64,000 nucleotides of DNA, taken from contig NZ_JADKRX010000003.1 of assembly GCF_015350975.1 (NCBI RefSeq), positions 1 to 64,000 of the forward strand, written 5' to 3'. Below, piece by piece: positions 8,864-18,248 of this stretch. This stretch comes from Curtobacterium sp. VKM Ac-1395 (GTDB lineage: Bacteria > Actinomycetota > Actinomycetes > Actinomycetales > Microbacteriaceae). The notes under the pieces are model-generated. The model worked only from the letters and a program-made list of their open reading frames with translations, did not search any database and had not been told where the DNA came from. Made by a program: the position numbers and the translations under genes. Positions within the stretch are counted from its first letter, which is position 1, and each line of letters starts with the position of its first letter.

Positions 8864-9910
8864 CTACGCGGCGCCGACCCAGTCGGCGAGTTTCTGCTCG
8901 GCCGCGCCGGAGTCGACGGCCTCGGCCGCGACCAGGAGCTGCTCGCGGAAGCGGTGCAGGATCGGGCGGTCCCACTCGGCCGGGTCCTGTGCCAGTCGGA
9001 ACGAGACCAGGCCGGCGGCTGCGTTCAGCAGCACGATGTCGCGGACCGGGCCGGTCTCGCCGGCGAGCACCCGACGGACGATCGCGGCGTTCACCTCGGG
9101 CTCGCCGCCGAGCAGGTCCTCGGTCCGGGCGCGGGGGATGCCGAGGTCGCGGGGGTCGAGGTCGTGCTCGGTGACCCGGCCGCCGGTGACCTCCCAGATG
9201 TGGCTGTGGCCCGTGGTGGTGAGCTCGTCGAGGCCGTCGTCGCCACGGAACACGAGTGCCGTCGCGCCGCGGGTCTGGAACACGCCCGTGATGATCGGCA
9301 CGAGCTCCAGCTGGGCGACACCGACCGCGTTGGCCTCGCACCTGGCGGGGTTCACGAGCGGTCCGAGGAAGTTGAACACCGTCGGGACGCCGATCTCCCG
9401 CCGGACCGAGGCCGCGTGCGCGAACCCGGGGTGGAACGCGCTGGCGAAGGCGAAGGTCAGGCCGACACGACGGAACGTCTCGGCGACGCGCTCGGCGTCC
9501 ATCGTCAGGTCGAGCCCCAGGGCCGCGAGCACGTCGGACGACCCGCTCTTGGACGACGACGCCCGGTTGCCGTGCTTCACCACGGGGACCCCGGCGGCGG
9601 CGATCACGACGGCCGCCATCGTCGAGACGTTCACCGTCCCGACGACGTCCCCGCCGGTGCCGACGATGTCGAGCGCCATCGGGTCGACGTCCAGCGGGAC
9701 CGCCGCCTCGAGGATCGCGTCGCGGAAGCCGACGACCTCGTCGACCGTCTCGCCCTTGGCGCGGAGGGCCACCGCGAAGGCGCTGATCTGCGCGTCGGTG
9801 GCGCGCCCGGCGACGATCTCCTCCATGGCCCATGTGGACTGTCTGATGCTCAGGTCCTCGCGCGCCATGAGCGCACTGATCACCACGGGCCAGGTCAGGA
9901 GGTCAGACAT
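8864..9910 (-). CDS. trpD: Anthranilate phosphoribosyltransferase
   Basis: 348-aa enzyme of tryptophan synthesis, joining anthranilate to PRPP. The PRPP/magnesium site is seen in [17 protein letters not shown], with [15 protein letters not shown], and the anthranilate-side HPGFAHAA is present. The ATG at 9910 is chosen over upstream in-frame starts because TACGAT (9918-9923, minus strand) sits 7 bases before it, giving a leaderless mRNA, and the conserved protein begins there. It is alone, without other trp genes, and divergent from ctaE. Confidence 0.95.
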   Translation of the reverse strand: MSDLLTWPVVISALMAREDLSIRQSTWAMEEIVAGRATDAQISAFAVALRAKGETVDEVVGFRDAILEAAVPLDVDPMALDIVGTGGDVVGTVNVSTMAAVVIAAAGVPVVKHGNRASSSKSGSSDVLAALGLDLTMDAERVAETFRRVGLTFAFASAFHPGFAHAASVRREIGVPTVFNFLGPLVNPARCEANAVGVAQLELVPIITGVFQTRGATALVFRGDDGLDELTTTGHSHIWEVTGGRVTEHDLDPRDLGIPRARTEDLLGGEPEVNAAIVRRVLAGETGPVRDIVLLNAAAGLVSFRLAQDPAEWDRPILHRFREQLLVAAEAVDSGAAEQKLADWVGAA

Positions 9911-9917
9911 GCCGACG

Positions 9918-9923
9918 ATCGTA
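9918..9923 (-). promoter_or_regulatory. -10 of a leaderless trpD promoter
   Basis: TACGAT on the minus strand, exactly 7 bases before the trpD ATG. Spacing matches the other leaderless starts in this window. Confidence 0.55.
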
Positions 9924-9940
9924 CTGTTTTCGAACGACCC

Positions 9941-9954
9941 GCCAGTTGACTGGC
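9941..9954. promoter_or_regulatory. 14-bp palindrome between trpD and ctaE
   Basis: GCCAGT-TG-ACTGGC, perfect 6-bp arms, lying between the two divergent -10 boxes (9918-9923 and 9978-9983). Possible operator for either gene; the protein that binds is unknown. Confidence 0.4.
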
Positions 9955-9977
9955 AAAACACTGTCGGTGGTTTCGGC

Positions 9978-9983
9978 CATAAT
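9978..9983 (+). promoter_or_regulatory. -10 of a leaderless ctaE promoter
   Basis: CATAAT, 7 bases before the GTG at 9991. This supports GTG 9991 rather than the upstream ATGs as the ctaE start. Confidence 0.5.
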
Positions 9984-9990
9984 GGAGAAC

Positions 9991-10620
9991 GTGACAAGCA
10001 CCCCTCTCTCCAGACCAGCCAGCGGTACGGTCCTCAACAGGCCGAACCCCGTTGCCGTGGGGACGATCGTGTGGCTGGGCAGCGAGGTCATGTTCTTCGC
10101 CGGCCTGTTCGCGATCTACTTCACGCTGCGCAGCACCTCGCCCCAGCTGTGGGCCACCGAGACTGCGCACCTCGAGGTGCCCTTCGCCTCGGTGAACACG
10201 ATCATCCTGGTGCTGTCCAGCTTCGCGTGCCAGTTCGCCGTCTTCGCGGCTGAGCGCTTCCAGGTGCACCGCACCAGCTGGAAGCCGACCGACTGGGGCA
10301 TGACGGAGTGGTTCTTCGTCACGTACTGCATGGGCGCGATCTTCGTCTGCGGCCAGATCTTCGAGTACGCCAACCTCTGGCACGAGGGCATCACGCTCTC
10401 CTCGAGCGCCTACGGCTCCGCCTTCTACTTCACCACCGGCTTCCACGGCCTCCACGTCACCGGTGGCCTGATCGCCTTCCTCCTCACGATCGGTCGTGGC
10501 TTCGCCGCCAAGAACTTCGGTCACAAGGAGGCCACCACGGCCATCGTCGTGTCGTACTACTGGCACTTCGTCGACGTGGTCTGGATCGGCCTCTTCGCCG
10601 TCATTTACCTTCTCAAGTAG
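9991..10620 (+). CDS. ctaE: Cytochrome c oxidase subunit III
   Basis: 209-aa membrane protein of the haem-copper oxidase subunit III family, with about five membrane segments (as usual for the short actinobacterial form). The conserved stretch [21 protein letters not shown], split around the first helix, and [12 protein letters not shown] near the C-terminus are diagnostic. The GTG start is supported by a -10 (CATAAT) 7 bases upstream; the longer frame from 9946 would begin upstream of that box. It leads directly into qcrCAB, reflecting the bc1-aa3 supercomplex of actinobacteria. Confidence 0.93.
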   Translation: MTSTPLSRPASGTVLNRPNPVAVGTIVWLGSEVMFFAGLFAIYFTLRSTSPQLWATETAHLEVPFASVNTIILVLSSFACQFAVFAAERFQVHRTSWKPTDWGMTEWFFVTYCMGAIFVCGQIFEYANLWHEGITLSSSAYGSAFYFTTGFHGLHVTGGLIAFLLTIGRGFAAKNFGHKEATTAIVVSYYWHFVDVVWIGLFAVIYLLK

Positions 10621-10641
10621 GAAACGGACAGCACCAAGCGC

Positions 10642-11454
10642 ATGTTCAACAGCAGCAAGTCCAAGAAGAAGGGCCGTCGCTCCCCCGTGGCGACCGTCTC
10701 GCTCATCGTCGTGGGTCTGATGACCACCGGTGGCGCGTACGCCCTGTTCAGCTCGACGGCCAGCGCCGACGACAACGTCAGCACGGTCGCCGCGTCGAGC
10801 CAGTCGCAGGTGAACGAGGGCGAGAAGCTCTTCGCGTCCAACTGCGCCACGTGCCACGGCCTGTCCGCTCAGGGCACCAGCGAGGGCCCCTCGCTCATCG
10901 GTGTCGGCGCAGCGTCGGTCGACTTCCAGGTCGGCACCGGCCGCATGCCGCTCGCGCAGCAGGGCCCCCAGGGCGAAGAGAAGCCCGAGCAGTTCACCAA
11001 CGACCAGGTCGACGCGATGGCGGCCTACGTCGCTTCCCTCGGCCCCGGCCCGTCGGTGCCGTCCGAGTCGCTCACCAACGGTGCTGACGGTGACGCAGCC
11101 GAGGGCGCCGAGCTCTTCCGCATCAACTGCGCCATGTGCCACAACGTCGCCGGTGCCGGTGGCGCCCTGACCGAGGGCAAGTACGCCCCGAACCTCGAGA
11201 CGGTCACGGGCAAGCACATCTACGAGGCCATGCAGACCGGCCCGCAGAACATGCCGGTGTTCAACGACCTGAACATCACGCCGGAGCAGAAGGCCGACAT
11301 CATCACGTACCTCAAGTACGTGCAGGACAACAAGTCCCCCGGTGGGTTCGCCCTCGGGTCCCTCGGCCCGGTGGCAGAGGGTCTGTTCATCTGGATCTTC
11401 GGACTCGGCGCAGTGGTCGCGATGACCGTGTGGCTGACCGCGAAGTCCAACTGA
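10642..11454 (+). CDS. qcrC: Dihaem cytochrome c of the bc1 complex
   Basis: 270-aa membrane-anchored cytochrome with two haem-binding sites, CATCH and CAMCH, which replaces separate cytochrome c1 and soluble cytochrome c in actinobacteria. Residues about 17-40 form an N-terminal membrane segment and a second one lies near the C-terminus (GLFIWIFGLGAVVAMTVWL). Haem domains face outside. Second gene of ctaE-qcrC-qcrA-qcrB, 21 bases after ctaE. Confidence 0.96.
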   Translation: MFNSSKSKKKGRRSPVATVSLIVVGLMTTGGAYALFSSTASADDNVSTVAASSQSQVNEGEKLFASNCATCHGLSAQGTSEGPSLIGVGAASVDFQVGTGRMPLAQQGPQGEEKPEQFTNDQVDAMAAYVASLGPGPSVPSESLTNGADGDAAEGAELFRINCAMCHNVAGAGGALTEGKYAPNLETVTGKHIYEAMQTGPQNMPVFNDLNITPEQKADIITYLKYVQDNKSPGGFALGSLGPVAEGLFIWIFGLGAVVAMTVWLTAKSN

Positions 11455-11487
11455 TCGTCCGTGTCGCACGACACTGAAGGGAACACC

Positions 11488-12552
11488 ATGGCAGAGCACG
11501 ACGACGAGGCGCTGAACTCGTCCTCGGCTGTCGAGAGGCACGCGGCATCGGTCGGCGGCGGGACCGCGGTCGTCCCCGCGGAACCGTTCGAGAACCCGGG
11601 CGAGCCGCCGCACCGTCCGCGTCGCACCGACGTCGACCCGAAGAAGGCCCGCCTGGCCGAGCGCCAGGTCGCGACGTTCTTCTACCTGTCGATCGTCGGC
11701 AGCGTCCTGTCGATCGCCGCGTACATCGCGTTCCCGATCAGCGCGGACGACTTCGGCACGGTCCGCCTCGCGAACCTCTTCCTGGGTCTCTCGATCTCCC
11801 TCGCCCTGCTCTCGCTGGGCATCGGCGCCGTCTACTGGGGCAAGTCCCTCGTCACGGACCGCGAGATCACGGAGCAGCGCCACCCCACCCGTGGGACCGA
11901 CGCCACGCGCGCCAAGGCCGTCGAGGCCTTCCAGCTCGCCGACAAGGAGTCCGGCTTCAGCCGTCGCAAGCTGATCCGCAACTCGATGATCGGCGCGCTC
12001 GTCGCGTTCCCCCTCCCCGGCATCGTGCTCGTGCGTGACCTCGCACCGGCCGCCGACCCGAACGAGCTCCTCCGCCACACCATGTGGGCCAAGGGGACTC
12101 GTCTCACGAAGGACCCGACCGGACTCCCGATCAAGGCATCGGACGTCACGATCGGCTCTGTCTTCCACGTCATCCCCGACGGGCTCCTGGACAAGGAGCA
12201 CATGCTCGAGGAGAAGGCGAAGGCCGCGGTGCTGCTCATGCGCCTCGACCCGAAGGACCTCAACCCGGCGAAGGGGCACGAGAACTGGGGCTACGACGGC
12301 ATCGTCGCGTACTCCAAGATCTGCACCCACGTCGGATGCCCGGTCGCGCTCTACGAGCAGCAGACGCACCACCTGCTGTGCCCTTGCCACCAGTCGACCT
12401 TCGATGTCTCGAACAACTGCGAGGTCATCTTCGGACCGGCTGCCCGTCCCCTCCCCCAACTTCCTATCGCGATCGACGACGACGGCTACCTGGTGGCGCA
12501 GAGCGACTTCCACGAACCTGTCGGGCCGTCCTTCTGGGAGCGTGCACGCTGA
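11488..12552 (+). CDS. qcrA: Rieske iron-sulfur subunit of the bc1 complex
   Basis: 354-aa subunit. The [2Fe-2S] ligands are in CTHVGC and CPCHQS. As usual in actinobacteria the protein has an extended N-terminus with three membrane helices (two in the segment around residues 55-120 and one after the twin-Arg-like SRRKLIR). Start at ATG 11488, which has GAAGGGAA at good spacing; the upstream GTG 11461 lies before that site. Its stop overlaps the qcrB start (TGATG). Confidence 0.95.
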   Translation: MAEHDDEALNSSSAVERHAASVGGGTAVVPAEPFENPGEPPHRPRRTDVDPKKARLAERQVATFFYLSIVGSVLSIAAYIAFPISADDFGTVRLANLFLGLSISLALLSLGIGAVYWGKSLVTDREITEQRHPTRGTDATRAKAVEAFQLADKESGFSRRKLIRNSMIGALVAFPLPGIVLVRDLAPAADPNELLRHTMWAKGTRLTKDPTGLPIKASDVTIGSVFHVIPDGLLDKEHMLEEKAKAAVLLMRLDPKDLNPAKGHENWGYDGIVAYSKICTHVGCPVALYEQQTHHLLCPCHQSTFDVSNNCEVIFGPAARPLPQLPIAIDDDGYLVAQSDFHEPVGPSFWERAR

Positions 12553-14240
12553 TGACAACCACAACCACGACACGAGCGCCGGAGACCAGCACCAAGCCGG
12601 CTCCGGAGCGCGGGTCCCGCATCATCGGCGGGATCTCCAACTACATCGATGAGCGGACCAGCATCTCCGGCCTGGTGAAGGAGGTCGGGCGCAAGATCTT
12701 CCCCGACCACTGGAGCTTCATGCTCGGTGAGGTCGCGCTGTACAGCTTCGTCGTCATCCTGCTGTCGGGGACGTTCCTGACGTTCTTCTACCAGGCCTCG
12801 ATGGCCGAGGTCGTCTACAACGGCACCTACGTCCCGCTCAAGGGCGTCGCGATGTCGACGGCCCTGCAGTCCACGCTCGACATCTCGTTCGACATCCGCG
12901 GCGGGCTCTTCGTCCGGCAGATCCACCACTGGTCGGCTCTGCTCTTCGTCGCCTCCGTGATGCTGCACATGGCCCGCGTGTTCTTCACCGGCGCCTTCCG
13001 CAAGCCCCGCGAGCTCAACTGGGTCTTCGGCTTCGTGCTGTGGGTCCTGGCCATGGCCGAGGGCTTCACGGGCTACTCGCTCCCCGACGACCTGCTCTCC
13101 GGCAACGGTCTGCGCATCATCGTCGGCATGATCGAGGGCGTCCCGGTCATCGGCGTCTGGATCGGCTACATCCTGTTCGGCGGCGAGTTCCCCGGGACCG
13201 CGATCGTCGGGCGTCTGTACACGCTCCACATCCTGCTGCTGCCGGCGATCCTCGTGGCGGTCCTCGGTGTCCACCTCGTGCTCGTCGTGATCAACAAGCA
13301 CACGCAGTACGCGGGCCCCGGCAAGACCAACGACAACGTCGTGGGCGTCCCGATCCTCCCGGCGTTCGCCGCGAAGGCCGGTGGCTTCTTCTTCATCGTC
13401 GCGGGCATCCTCGCCCTCATCGCCACGCTGTTCACGATCAACCCGATCTGGAACTACGGCCCGTACGACCCGTCCCCCGTGTCCGCCGGTACCCAGCCTG
13501 ACTGGTACATCGGCTTCGCGGACGGCGCGCTCCGACTGGTGCCGCCGCACTGGGAAGTCCTGTGGTTCGGCTACACGGTCTCCTTCAACCTGCTGGTCCC
13601 CATCGGGGTCCTGGTCGCGTTGATCCTGGCGATCTTCCTGTACCCGTTCCTCGAGGCCTGGGTCACCGGTGACAAGCGCGAGCACCACATCGCCGACCGT
13701 CCCCGCAACGCCCCGACCCGCACCGCGATCGGTGCCGCCGGCATCACGCTGTACGCCAGCCTCTGGGCAGCGGCGAGCTCGGACATCATCGCGACGCACT
13801 TCATGGTCTCGGTCGACCACGTGATCCACGTGATCCAGGCCACGACGGTCCTCGGCCCGTTCGTCGCCTTCTGGATCACCAAGCGCGTGTGCCTGGCACT
13901 GCAGAAGAAGGACCGCGAGATCGTGCTCCACGGCTACGAGTCGGGCCGCATCGTCCGCCTCCCGCACGGTGAGTACATCGAGGTCCACGAGCAGCTCGAC
14001 GAGTACGAGCGCTGGCGTCTGCTGCAGTTCAACGAGTACAAGCCGCTGATGATCCGCCCGAACGCCAAGGGTCAGATCACCCCCGCGCAGAAGGTCCGCG
14101 CCGGCATGACGCGCTTCTTCTTCGAGGACCGCATCGCCCCGGTGTCCAAGGCCGAGCTGGAAGCCGCACACGCGGCACACCACGGTCCCGACCTCGAGGG
14201 CAGCCACCAGGCCCCGCAGGTCGGAGCAGGCGGACACTAG
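12552..14240 (+). CDS. qcrB: Cytochrome b subunit of the bc1 complex
   Basis: 562-aa polytopic subunit that oxidises menaquinol. Haem-ligand histidines are in RQIHHWSALLFVASVMLHMAR and in YTLHILLLPAILVAVLGVHL. The PDWYIGFADGALR quinol-site region follows, and there is a long cytosolic C-terminal tail (about 110 residues) typical of actinobacteria. It starts at the ATG overlapping the qcrA stop. This subunit is the target family of bc1 inhibitors such as telacebec in mycobacteria (family knowledge). A strong terminator follows. Confidence 0.97.
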   Translation: MTTTTTTRAPETSTKPAPERGSRIIGGISNYIDERTSISGLVKEVGRKIFPDHWSFMLGEVALYSFVVILLSGTFLTFFYQASMAEVVYNGTYVPLKGVAMSTALQSTLDISFDIRGGLFVRQIHHWSALLFVASVMLHMARVFFTGAFRKPRELNWVFGFVLWVLAMAEGFTGYSLPDDLLSGNGLRIIVGMIEGVPVIGVWIGYILFGGEFPGTAIVGRLYTLHILLLPAILVAVLGVHLVLVVINKHTQYAGPGKTNDNVVGVPILPAFAAKAGGFFFIVAGILALIATLFTINPIWNYGPYDPSPVSAGTQPDWYIGFADGALRLVPPHWEVLWFGYTVSFNLLVPIGVLVALILAIFLYPFLEAWVTGDKREHHIADRPRNAPTRTAIGAAGITLYASLWAAASSDIIATHFMVSVDHVIHVIQATTVLGPFVAFWITKRVCLALQKKDREIVLHGYESGRIVRLPHGEYIEVHEQLDEYERWRLLQFNEYKPLMIRPNAKGQITPAQKVRAGMTRFFFEDRIAPVSKAELEAAHAAHHGPDLEGSHQAPQVGAGGH

Positions 14241-14256
14241 CTGTCACGGTTCGACG

Positions 14257-14290
14257 AACAACCCCCATCACGCTGTGGTGGGGGTTGTTT
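14257..14290 (+). terminator. Intrinsic terminator after qcrB
   Basis: 15-bp stem (14257-14271 with 14275-14289, one G-U pair) and a 3-base loop, ending in TTGTTT, 16 bases after the qcrB stop. The clearest rho-independent terminator in the window. Confidence 0.9.
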
Positions 14291-14440
14291 CGTTGCCGGC
14301 GACAACACGCCGTCTGGGGTTCACCTGCGATTCAAGGTCACGTGTTGGACTGCTCCAGGACGATGTGGCAATGTGTTGCACCGTGCACTCCCCCAGCGGG
14401 AGATCCTCTGCCGAGGAACCACCAACGGAATGAGAACCCG

Positions 14441-15400
14441 ATGGACGCCCGGACGGCTGAACACCCCAGGCCGAACCACTTCCTGCTCCACCTCAGCGAC
14501 ACCCACCTCATCGCGGGCGACGGCGACCTCTACGGAGCCGTCGACTCAGCAGCCCGGCTGACGCAGATCATCGACGAGATCGAGGCCTCCGGCGCTCGAC
14601 CCGAAGCGATCGTCGTCACTGGTGACGTGGCCGACAAGGGCGAACCGGGTGCCTACGCCCGTGTCCGACAGATCATCGAACCGGCGGCGGACCGCATCGG
14701 CGCCCAGGTCATCTGGGCCATGGGCAACCACGACGAGCGCGGCGCCTTCCGCCAGGAGCTCTTCGGGCTGCAGCCAACCGACCGACCCGTCGACTTCGTG
14801 TACGACGTGAACGGTCTCCGGGTCATCACGCTCGACACCAGCGTCCCCGGAGCCCACCACGGTGTCGTCACGCCGGAGCAGCTCGACTGGCTCGCCGAAG
14901 TGCTCTCCGAGGCCGCACCGCACGGGACCGTGCTCGCCATGCACCACCCGCCCGTGCCGAGCGTGCAGGATCTCACGGTCCTCGTGGAGCTCCGCGAGCA
15001 ACAGGCCCTCGCCGAGGTCCTCGAGGGCTCGGACGTCCTGACGATCATCGCCGGGCACCTGCACTACTCGACCAACGCCGTGTTCGCCGGGATCCCGGTG
15101 TCCGTCGCCAGTGCCACGTGCTACACGCAGGACCTCAACGAGTTCCAGCGCGGTACCCGTGGTCGCGACGGAGCGCAGTCGTTCAACCTGGTCCACGTGT
15201 ACGGACACACTGCCGTGCACTCGGTGGTGCCCATCGGGACGTACTCCACCGTCGGACAGCCGGTCTCGTCCGCGGAGACCGAGGCCCGTCTCGCCGCGGC
15301 CGGCGTCACGATCCCCGCTGCCGTCGAGCCGGCCCCCGTCACGTCGAGCATCCCGGTGTTCACGCTCGACGCGGTCCCCGTCTCCCCCATCCGCCGCTGA
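14441..15400 (+). CDS. Metallophosphoesterase, class III cyclic-nucleotide phosphodiesterase type
   Basis: 319-aa calcineurin-like phosphoesterase. The full metal-binding set is present: LSDTHL, VVTGDVADKG, MGNHDE, AMHHPP and AGHLHYS. The overall pattern matches CpdA/Rv0805-type 3',5'-cyclic nucleotide phosphodiesterases, so cAMP turnover is the likely role, though other phosphodiesters are possible. Start at ATG 14441, where the conserved protein begins shortly after; an upstream TTGGAC (14345-14350) with GGCAAT 16 bases on is a possible promoter. Single-gene unit. Confidence 0.87.
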   Translation: MDARTAEHPRPNHFLLHLSDTHLIAGDGDLYGAVDSAARLTQIIDEIEASGARPEAIVVTGDVADKGEPGAYARVRQIIEPAADRIGAQVIWAMGNHDERGAFRQELFGLQPTDRPVDFVYDVNGLRVITLDTSVPGAHHGVVTPEQLDWLAEVLSEAAPHGTVLAMHHPPVPSVQDLTVLVELREQQALAEVLEGSDVLTIIAGHLHYSTNAVFAGIPVSVASATCYTQDLNEFQRGTRGRDGAQSFNLVHVYGHTAVHSVVPIGTYSTVGQPVSSAETEARLAAAGVTIPAAVEPAPVTSSIPVFTLDAVPVSPIRR

Positions 15401-15470
15401 CCCGCCCGGCCCTCGTGCCGACCCTGCCTGGGGCGTCGTCCCGATCGGTCACACTCCGTCGCTCCCGCAG

Positions 15471-16126
15471 CGCCGAGTGGTCACTCGTCGTCGGTTGCCA
15501 GCGGCGCAGACGACAACCGGTGGCCGCCCGGCGGACGTGAGCGGGATGTCGTGACCGGTCGCGCCGTCGAGTGCATCGGACGGTGTCCGCTCCGACTGGC
15601 AGTGAGATCGCACTCCGTGTCGGGTCCGGCGGACCGGAGGCGACACGAAGTGGGATCTCACCGGGGCCAGACGGGGACCCGGGGTGCGGCGCCGAGTGGT
15701 CACACTTCGTCGGTGCCCGGGGGCGCAGACGACAGCGGGTGACCGCTCGGCGGACGTGAGCGGGGTGTCATGACCGGTCACGACAACCGGACGCGGCCGG
15801 GTCTTGCGGACTCGGCACGGGCCTCCCGGCCGAACGCGGGCGCCGTCCGGCGACGAGATCGCACTCCGTGTCGGGTCCGGCGGAACGGAGGCGACAGGAA
15901 GTGCGATCTCAGCGCGGACAGACGAGGAACCAGGGCGCGGCGCCGAGTGGTCACACGTCGTCGGTGCCCGGCGGCGCAGACGACAGTCGGTGACCGCTCG
16001 GCGGACCTGAGCGGGACGTCGTGCCCGCTCGCGACGCCGAGCGCGTGCGAGCGCTCCCTGGGCGGTGAGATCGCACTCCGTGTCAGGTCCGGCGGACCGG
16101 AGGCGACACGACGCGCGATCTCACCG
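15471..16126. repeat. Three-unit intergenic array of two alternating inverted repeats
   Basis: The 743-base gap between the phosphodiesterase and Stealth genes has no supported gene. It holds three copies of a composite unit. Part A (15473-15561, 15692-15784, 15943-16036) begins CCGAGTGGTCAC and contains GCGCAGACGAC and GGTGACCGCTCGG. Part B (15602-15662, 15854-15912, 16064-16126) is an imperfect palindrome of about 60 bases, GAGATCGCACTCCGTGTCGG pairing with CGACACGAAGTGGGATCTC. Part A is related to the 122-bp elements at 22277-22398 and 46696-46817. A copy of the 11-base word is at 15818-15828. Confidence 0.75.
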
Positions 16127-16143
16127 AGGAGCGACGGCGGGCG

Positions 16144-17700
16144 TCAGACCTCGTCGGGGCGCTCCCAGGGCGCCGGGAACGGGAAGTAGCGCTCCAGGAA
16201 GTCGGTGACACGCGTGGTGCGCTCGTCGTCACTGACCTCGGGGAAGCTGCCGTCGTTCAGGCAGAAGAAGTCGGCGTTGCGCTTCTTGAGCAGGTCCTCG
16301 AGCTCGCGGAGCCCGGAGAGCATGGTCGTGTCGATGTAGCCGACGGGGACGTTCTCCTGCACGATCGCCCGGCCCGTGAGCAGCGCGTAGTAGTGGTACA
16401 GGGAGTTCGTCACCGAGATGTTCTCGGCGGCACGGAAGCGGGAGGCCGCGGTGGCGCGGAACTCGTCCGCGAACTCGTGCTCCATCTCCGTCATGATGCT
16501 GGCACGGAGTGGCGTCGGCGCGTGCTCGAGGTGACGCGTGGTGACGGCCCCGAAGCGCTGCTGCAGGAGGCGACGGTTGACCCGCGCGGAGTTCTCGAAG
16601 CCGCTGCGCCGCGGGTTGTTCGACCCGAGGCCGATGCGGGTGTCGGCGAGCAGGAACTTCGTCACCGAGCCGGGGCTGAAGAACACCGACGGGTCGACCG
16701 GTCGCCCGAAGAACATGTCGTCGTTCGAGTAGATGAAGTGCTCGCTGATGCCCGGGATGTGGTGCAGCTGCGACTCGACGGCCTGCGAGTTGTGCGTCGG
16801 GAGCACCGAGGGGTCGGCGAAGAACTCCTCGCTCCGGACGATGCGGACGCGGGGGTGCTCGGCGAGCCAGGCCGGAGCCGGGGAGTCGGTCGCGATGTAG
16901 ATCGTCCGCACCCACGGCGCGTACATGTAGACCGAGCGCAGGGCGTACTTGAGCTCGTTGATCTGCCGGAAGCGGGCGGGGGCGTCGTCGCCCTCACCGA
17001 GCACGGCGGAGGACTGCGCTGCCTGACGGGCGCGCTGGTACTCGATCGCGTTGCCGTCGACCCACGAGAACACGATGTCGATCGGGAAGCGGATGTCGGA
17101 GACGTGGTCGTCGAACATGTGCTCGACGGTCTGCCACGTGCGGCCGTAGCGCTCGATGTCGACGAGGACGAACTCCTCGATCGGCAGGCTGCGACGCATG
17201 AGGGCGTTCTCGACGGGGGCGAGGACCTCGGTGTCCGTCACCCGCCAGAACTCCATCTGCACGCTGGTCTCGGCGCCGTAGCGGAGCCGTCCGATGGGTT
17301 CGAGCCGGGGGCGGAACACGCGGAGGACCGTCTCGTCGACCGGGCCGAGGCCGTCGTCGACGACCAGCACCGCCGGCTTGCCCGGGGGCTTGGCGTAGAA
17401 GGGCTCCCCCATGGCGGCGTCCATCACGGCTGACTCAGCACGCTGCCGGTCACGCTCGTCGAGGGCGATCACCGGGCGCTGGTCGTTCCCGCGGATGAGC
17501 AGGTGGTCCACGTCGCCGGCGGTGAGCGCGTCGTCGAGGAAGAGCAGGTCGTCGATCATCGACTGCTGCGGCGTGAGGTGCCCGTTCAGCAGGGTGAAGC
17601 GCCCTTTGCGGAGGACGACGTCGGACCGGTCGAGACCGCCGGAGGACGGTCGAGGGTGCAGCAGAGGACTCTCGGTCACCGGCTCGGTCTCGTTGCTCAT
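16144..17700 (-). CDS. Stealth family polysaccharide phosphotransferase
   Basis: 518-aa protein with the Stealth conserved regions in order: CR1 IDIVFSWVDG (residues 207-216), CR2 around 243-280 (FRQINELKYALRSVYMYAPW, then IYIATDSPAPAW), CR3 around 303-334 (HNSQAVESQLHHI, then FIYSNDDMFFGRP), and CR4 in the C-terminal third. Known members transfer sugar-1-phosphate units to build phosphodiester-linked capsule or cell-wall polymers, and the family includes human GNPTAB. Start at ATG 17700 with AGAAGGG upstream. It has its own gene neighbourhood and is about 35 kb from the heptose locus. The acceptor is unknown. Confidence 0.9.
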   Translation of the reverse strand: MSNETEPVTESPLLHPRPSSGGLDRSDVVLRKGRFTLLNGHLTPQQSMIDDLLFLDDALTAGDVDHLLIRGNDQRPVIALDERDRQRAESAVMDAAMGEPFYAKPPGKPAVLVVDDGLGPVDETVLRVFRPRLEPIGRLRYGAETSVQMEFWRVTDTEVLAPVENALMRRSLPIEEFVLVDIERYGRTWQTVEHMFDDHVSDIRFPIDIVFSWVDGNAIEYQRARQAAQSSAVLGEGDDAPARFRQINELKYALRSVYMYAPWVRTIYIATDSPAPAWLAEHPRVRIVRSEEFFADPSVLPTHNSQAVESQLHHIPGISEHFIYSNDDMFFGRPVDPSVFFSPGSVTKFLLADTRIGLGSNNPRRSGFENSARVNRRLLQQRFGAVTTRHLEHAPTPLRASIMTEMEHEFADEFRATAASRFRAAENISVTNSLYHYYALLTGRAIVQENVPVGYIDTTMLSGLRELEDLLKKRNADFFCLNDGSFPEVSDDERTTRVTDFLERYFPFPAPWERPDEV

Positions 17701-17750
17701 CCATGCCCTTCTGGTCGTGCGGTCGGGACCTGCACCCGACCCCAGCGATC

Positions 17751-18248
17751 CTACCGGGCGGCCGGTGTCTCCGTGGTTCGGGGCACCTTGACCGCCAGGC
17801 CCATCACCACGAACAGCGCCGCGGCGACGATCTGGAGCGCCGCCCAGAGCTGTCCCGGGATGGGCACGGTGACGAGCGGGTTCCAGCAGACGGCGATCGC
17901 GGCGGTCACCACGAGGGCCCACCAGGCACGGCCGCGGAGCGCGAACACCAGGATGATCAGCGCGAGGACCGTGATCCCCCAGCGCACGGCGACGAACGCC
18001 GGAGCGTCGAGGAACGCCACGCAGGCGAGCAGGACGATCGCGGCGATCAGGCCGGGTGCCAGTGCCGGCCGGGTGAAGTCCGGGACGGGACGGGAGGCTC
18101 GACCACCGCCGCCAGCGCGGCCGCCGGTCCCGGCGCGGTCGGCACCGGGGCCGGCCGCACCATCCCTGGTCGCGCCGGTCCCGAACGAGGACCCGCGCGT
18201 CGAACCGAGCGACGACCCCACTGCGGGCCGTCCCTTCCGCGCCGCCAT
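17751..18248 (-). CDS. Small membrane protein, possibly DUF6804-like
   Basis: 165-aa protein. Residues 1-60 are Gly/Ala/Arg-rich and look disordered; residues 60-153 hold four hydrophobic segments (ALAPGLIAAIVLLACVAFL, VRWGITVLALIILVFAL, then two more) with WNPLVTVPIP between the third and fourth, as in a family of small actinobacterial membrane proteins I recall as DUF6804. Function unknown. Its ATG overlaps the stop of the SGNH gene upstream by one base, so the three genes 20361-17751 form one transcript. The disordered part carries the 11-base word at 18091-18101, read as RASRP. Confidence 0.7.
   Translation of the reverse strand: MAARKGRPAVGSSLGSTRGSSFGTGATRDGAAGPGADRAGTGGRAGGGGRASRPVPDFTRPALAPGLIAAIVLLACVAFLDAPAFVAVRWGITVLALIILVFALRGRAWWALVVTAAIAVCWNPLVTVPIPGQLWAALQIVAAALFVVMGLAVKVPRTTETPAAR

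Noticed and set aside
7161..9833. Open frame of 890 codons on the minus strand across glpK and trpD
   Set aside because: It is out of frame with glpK and trpD, both of which have full conserved motifs, and its own translation is low-complexity Arg/Gly/Asp-rich as expected of a GC-rich shadow.
9895..12573. Open frame of 892 codons opposite ctaE-qcrCA
   Set aside because: Antisense shadow of three clearly conserved genes; no domain can be read in it.
15401..16143. CRISPR array
   Set aside because: Units are over 200 bases and the spacers are themselves repeated; no short direct repeats with unique spacers, and no cas genes.
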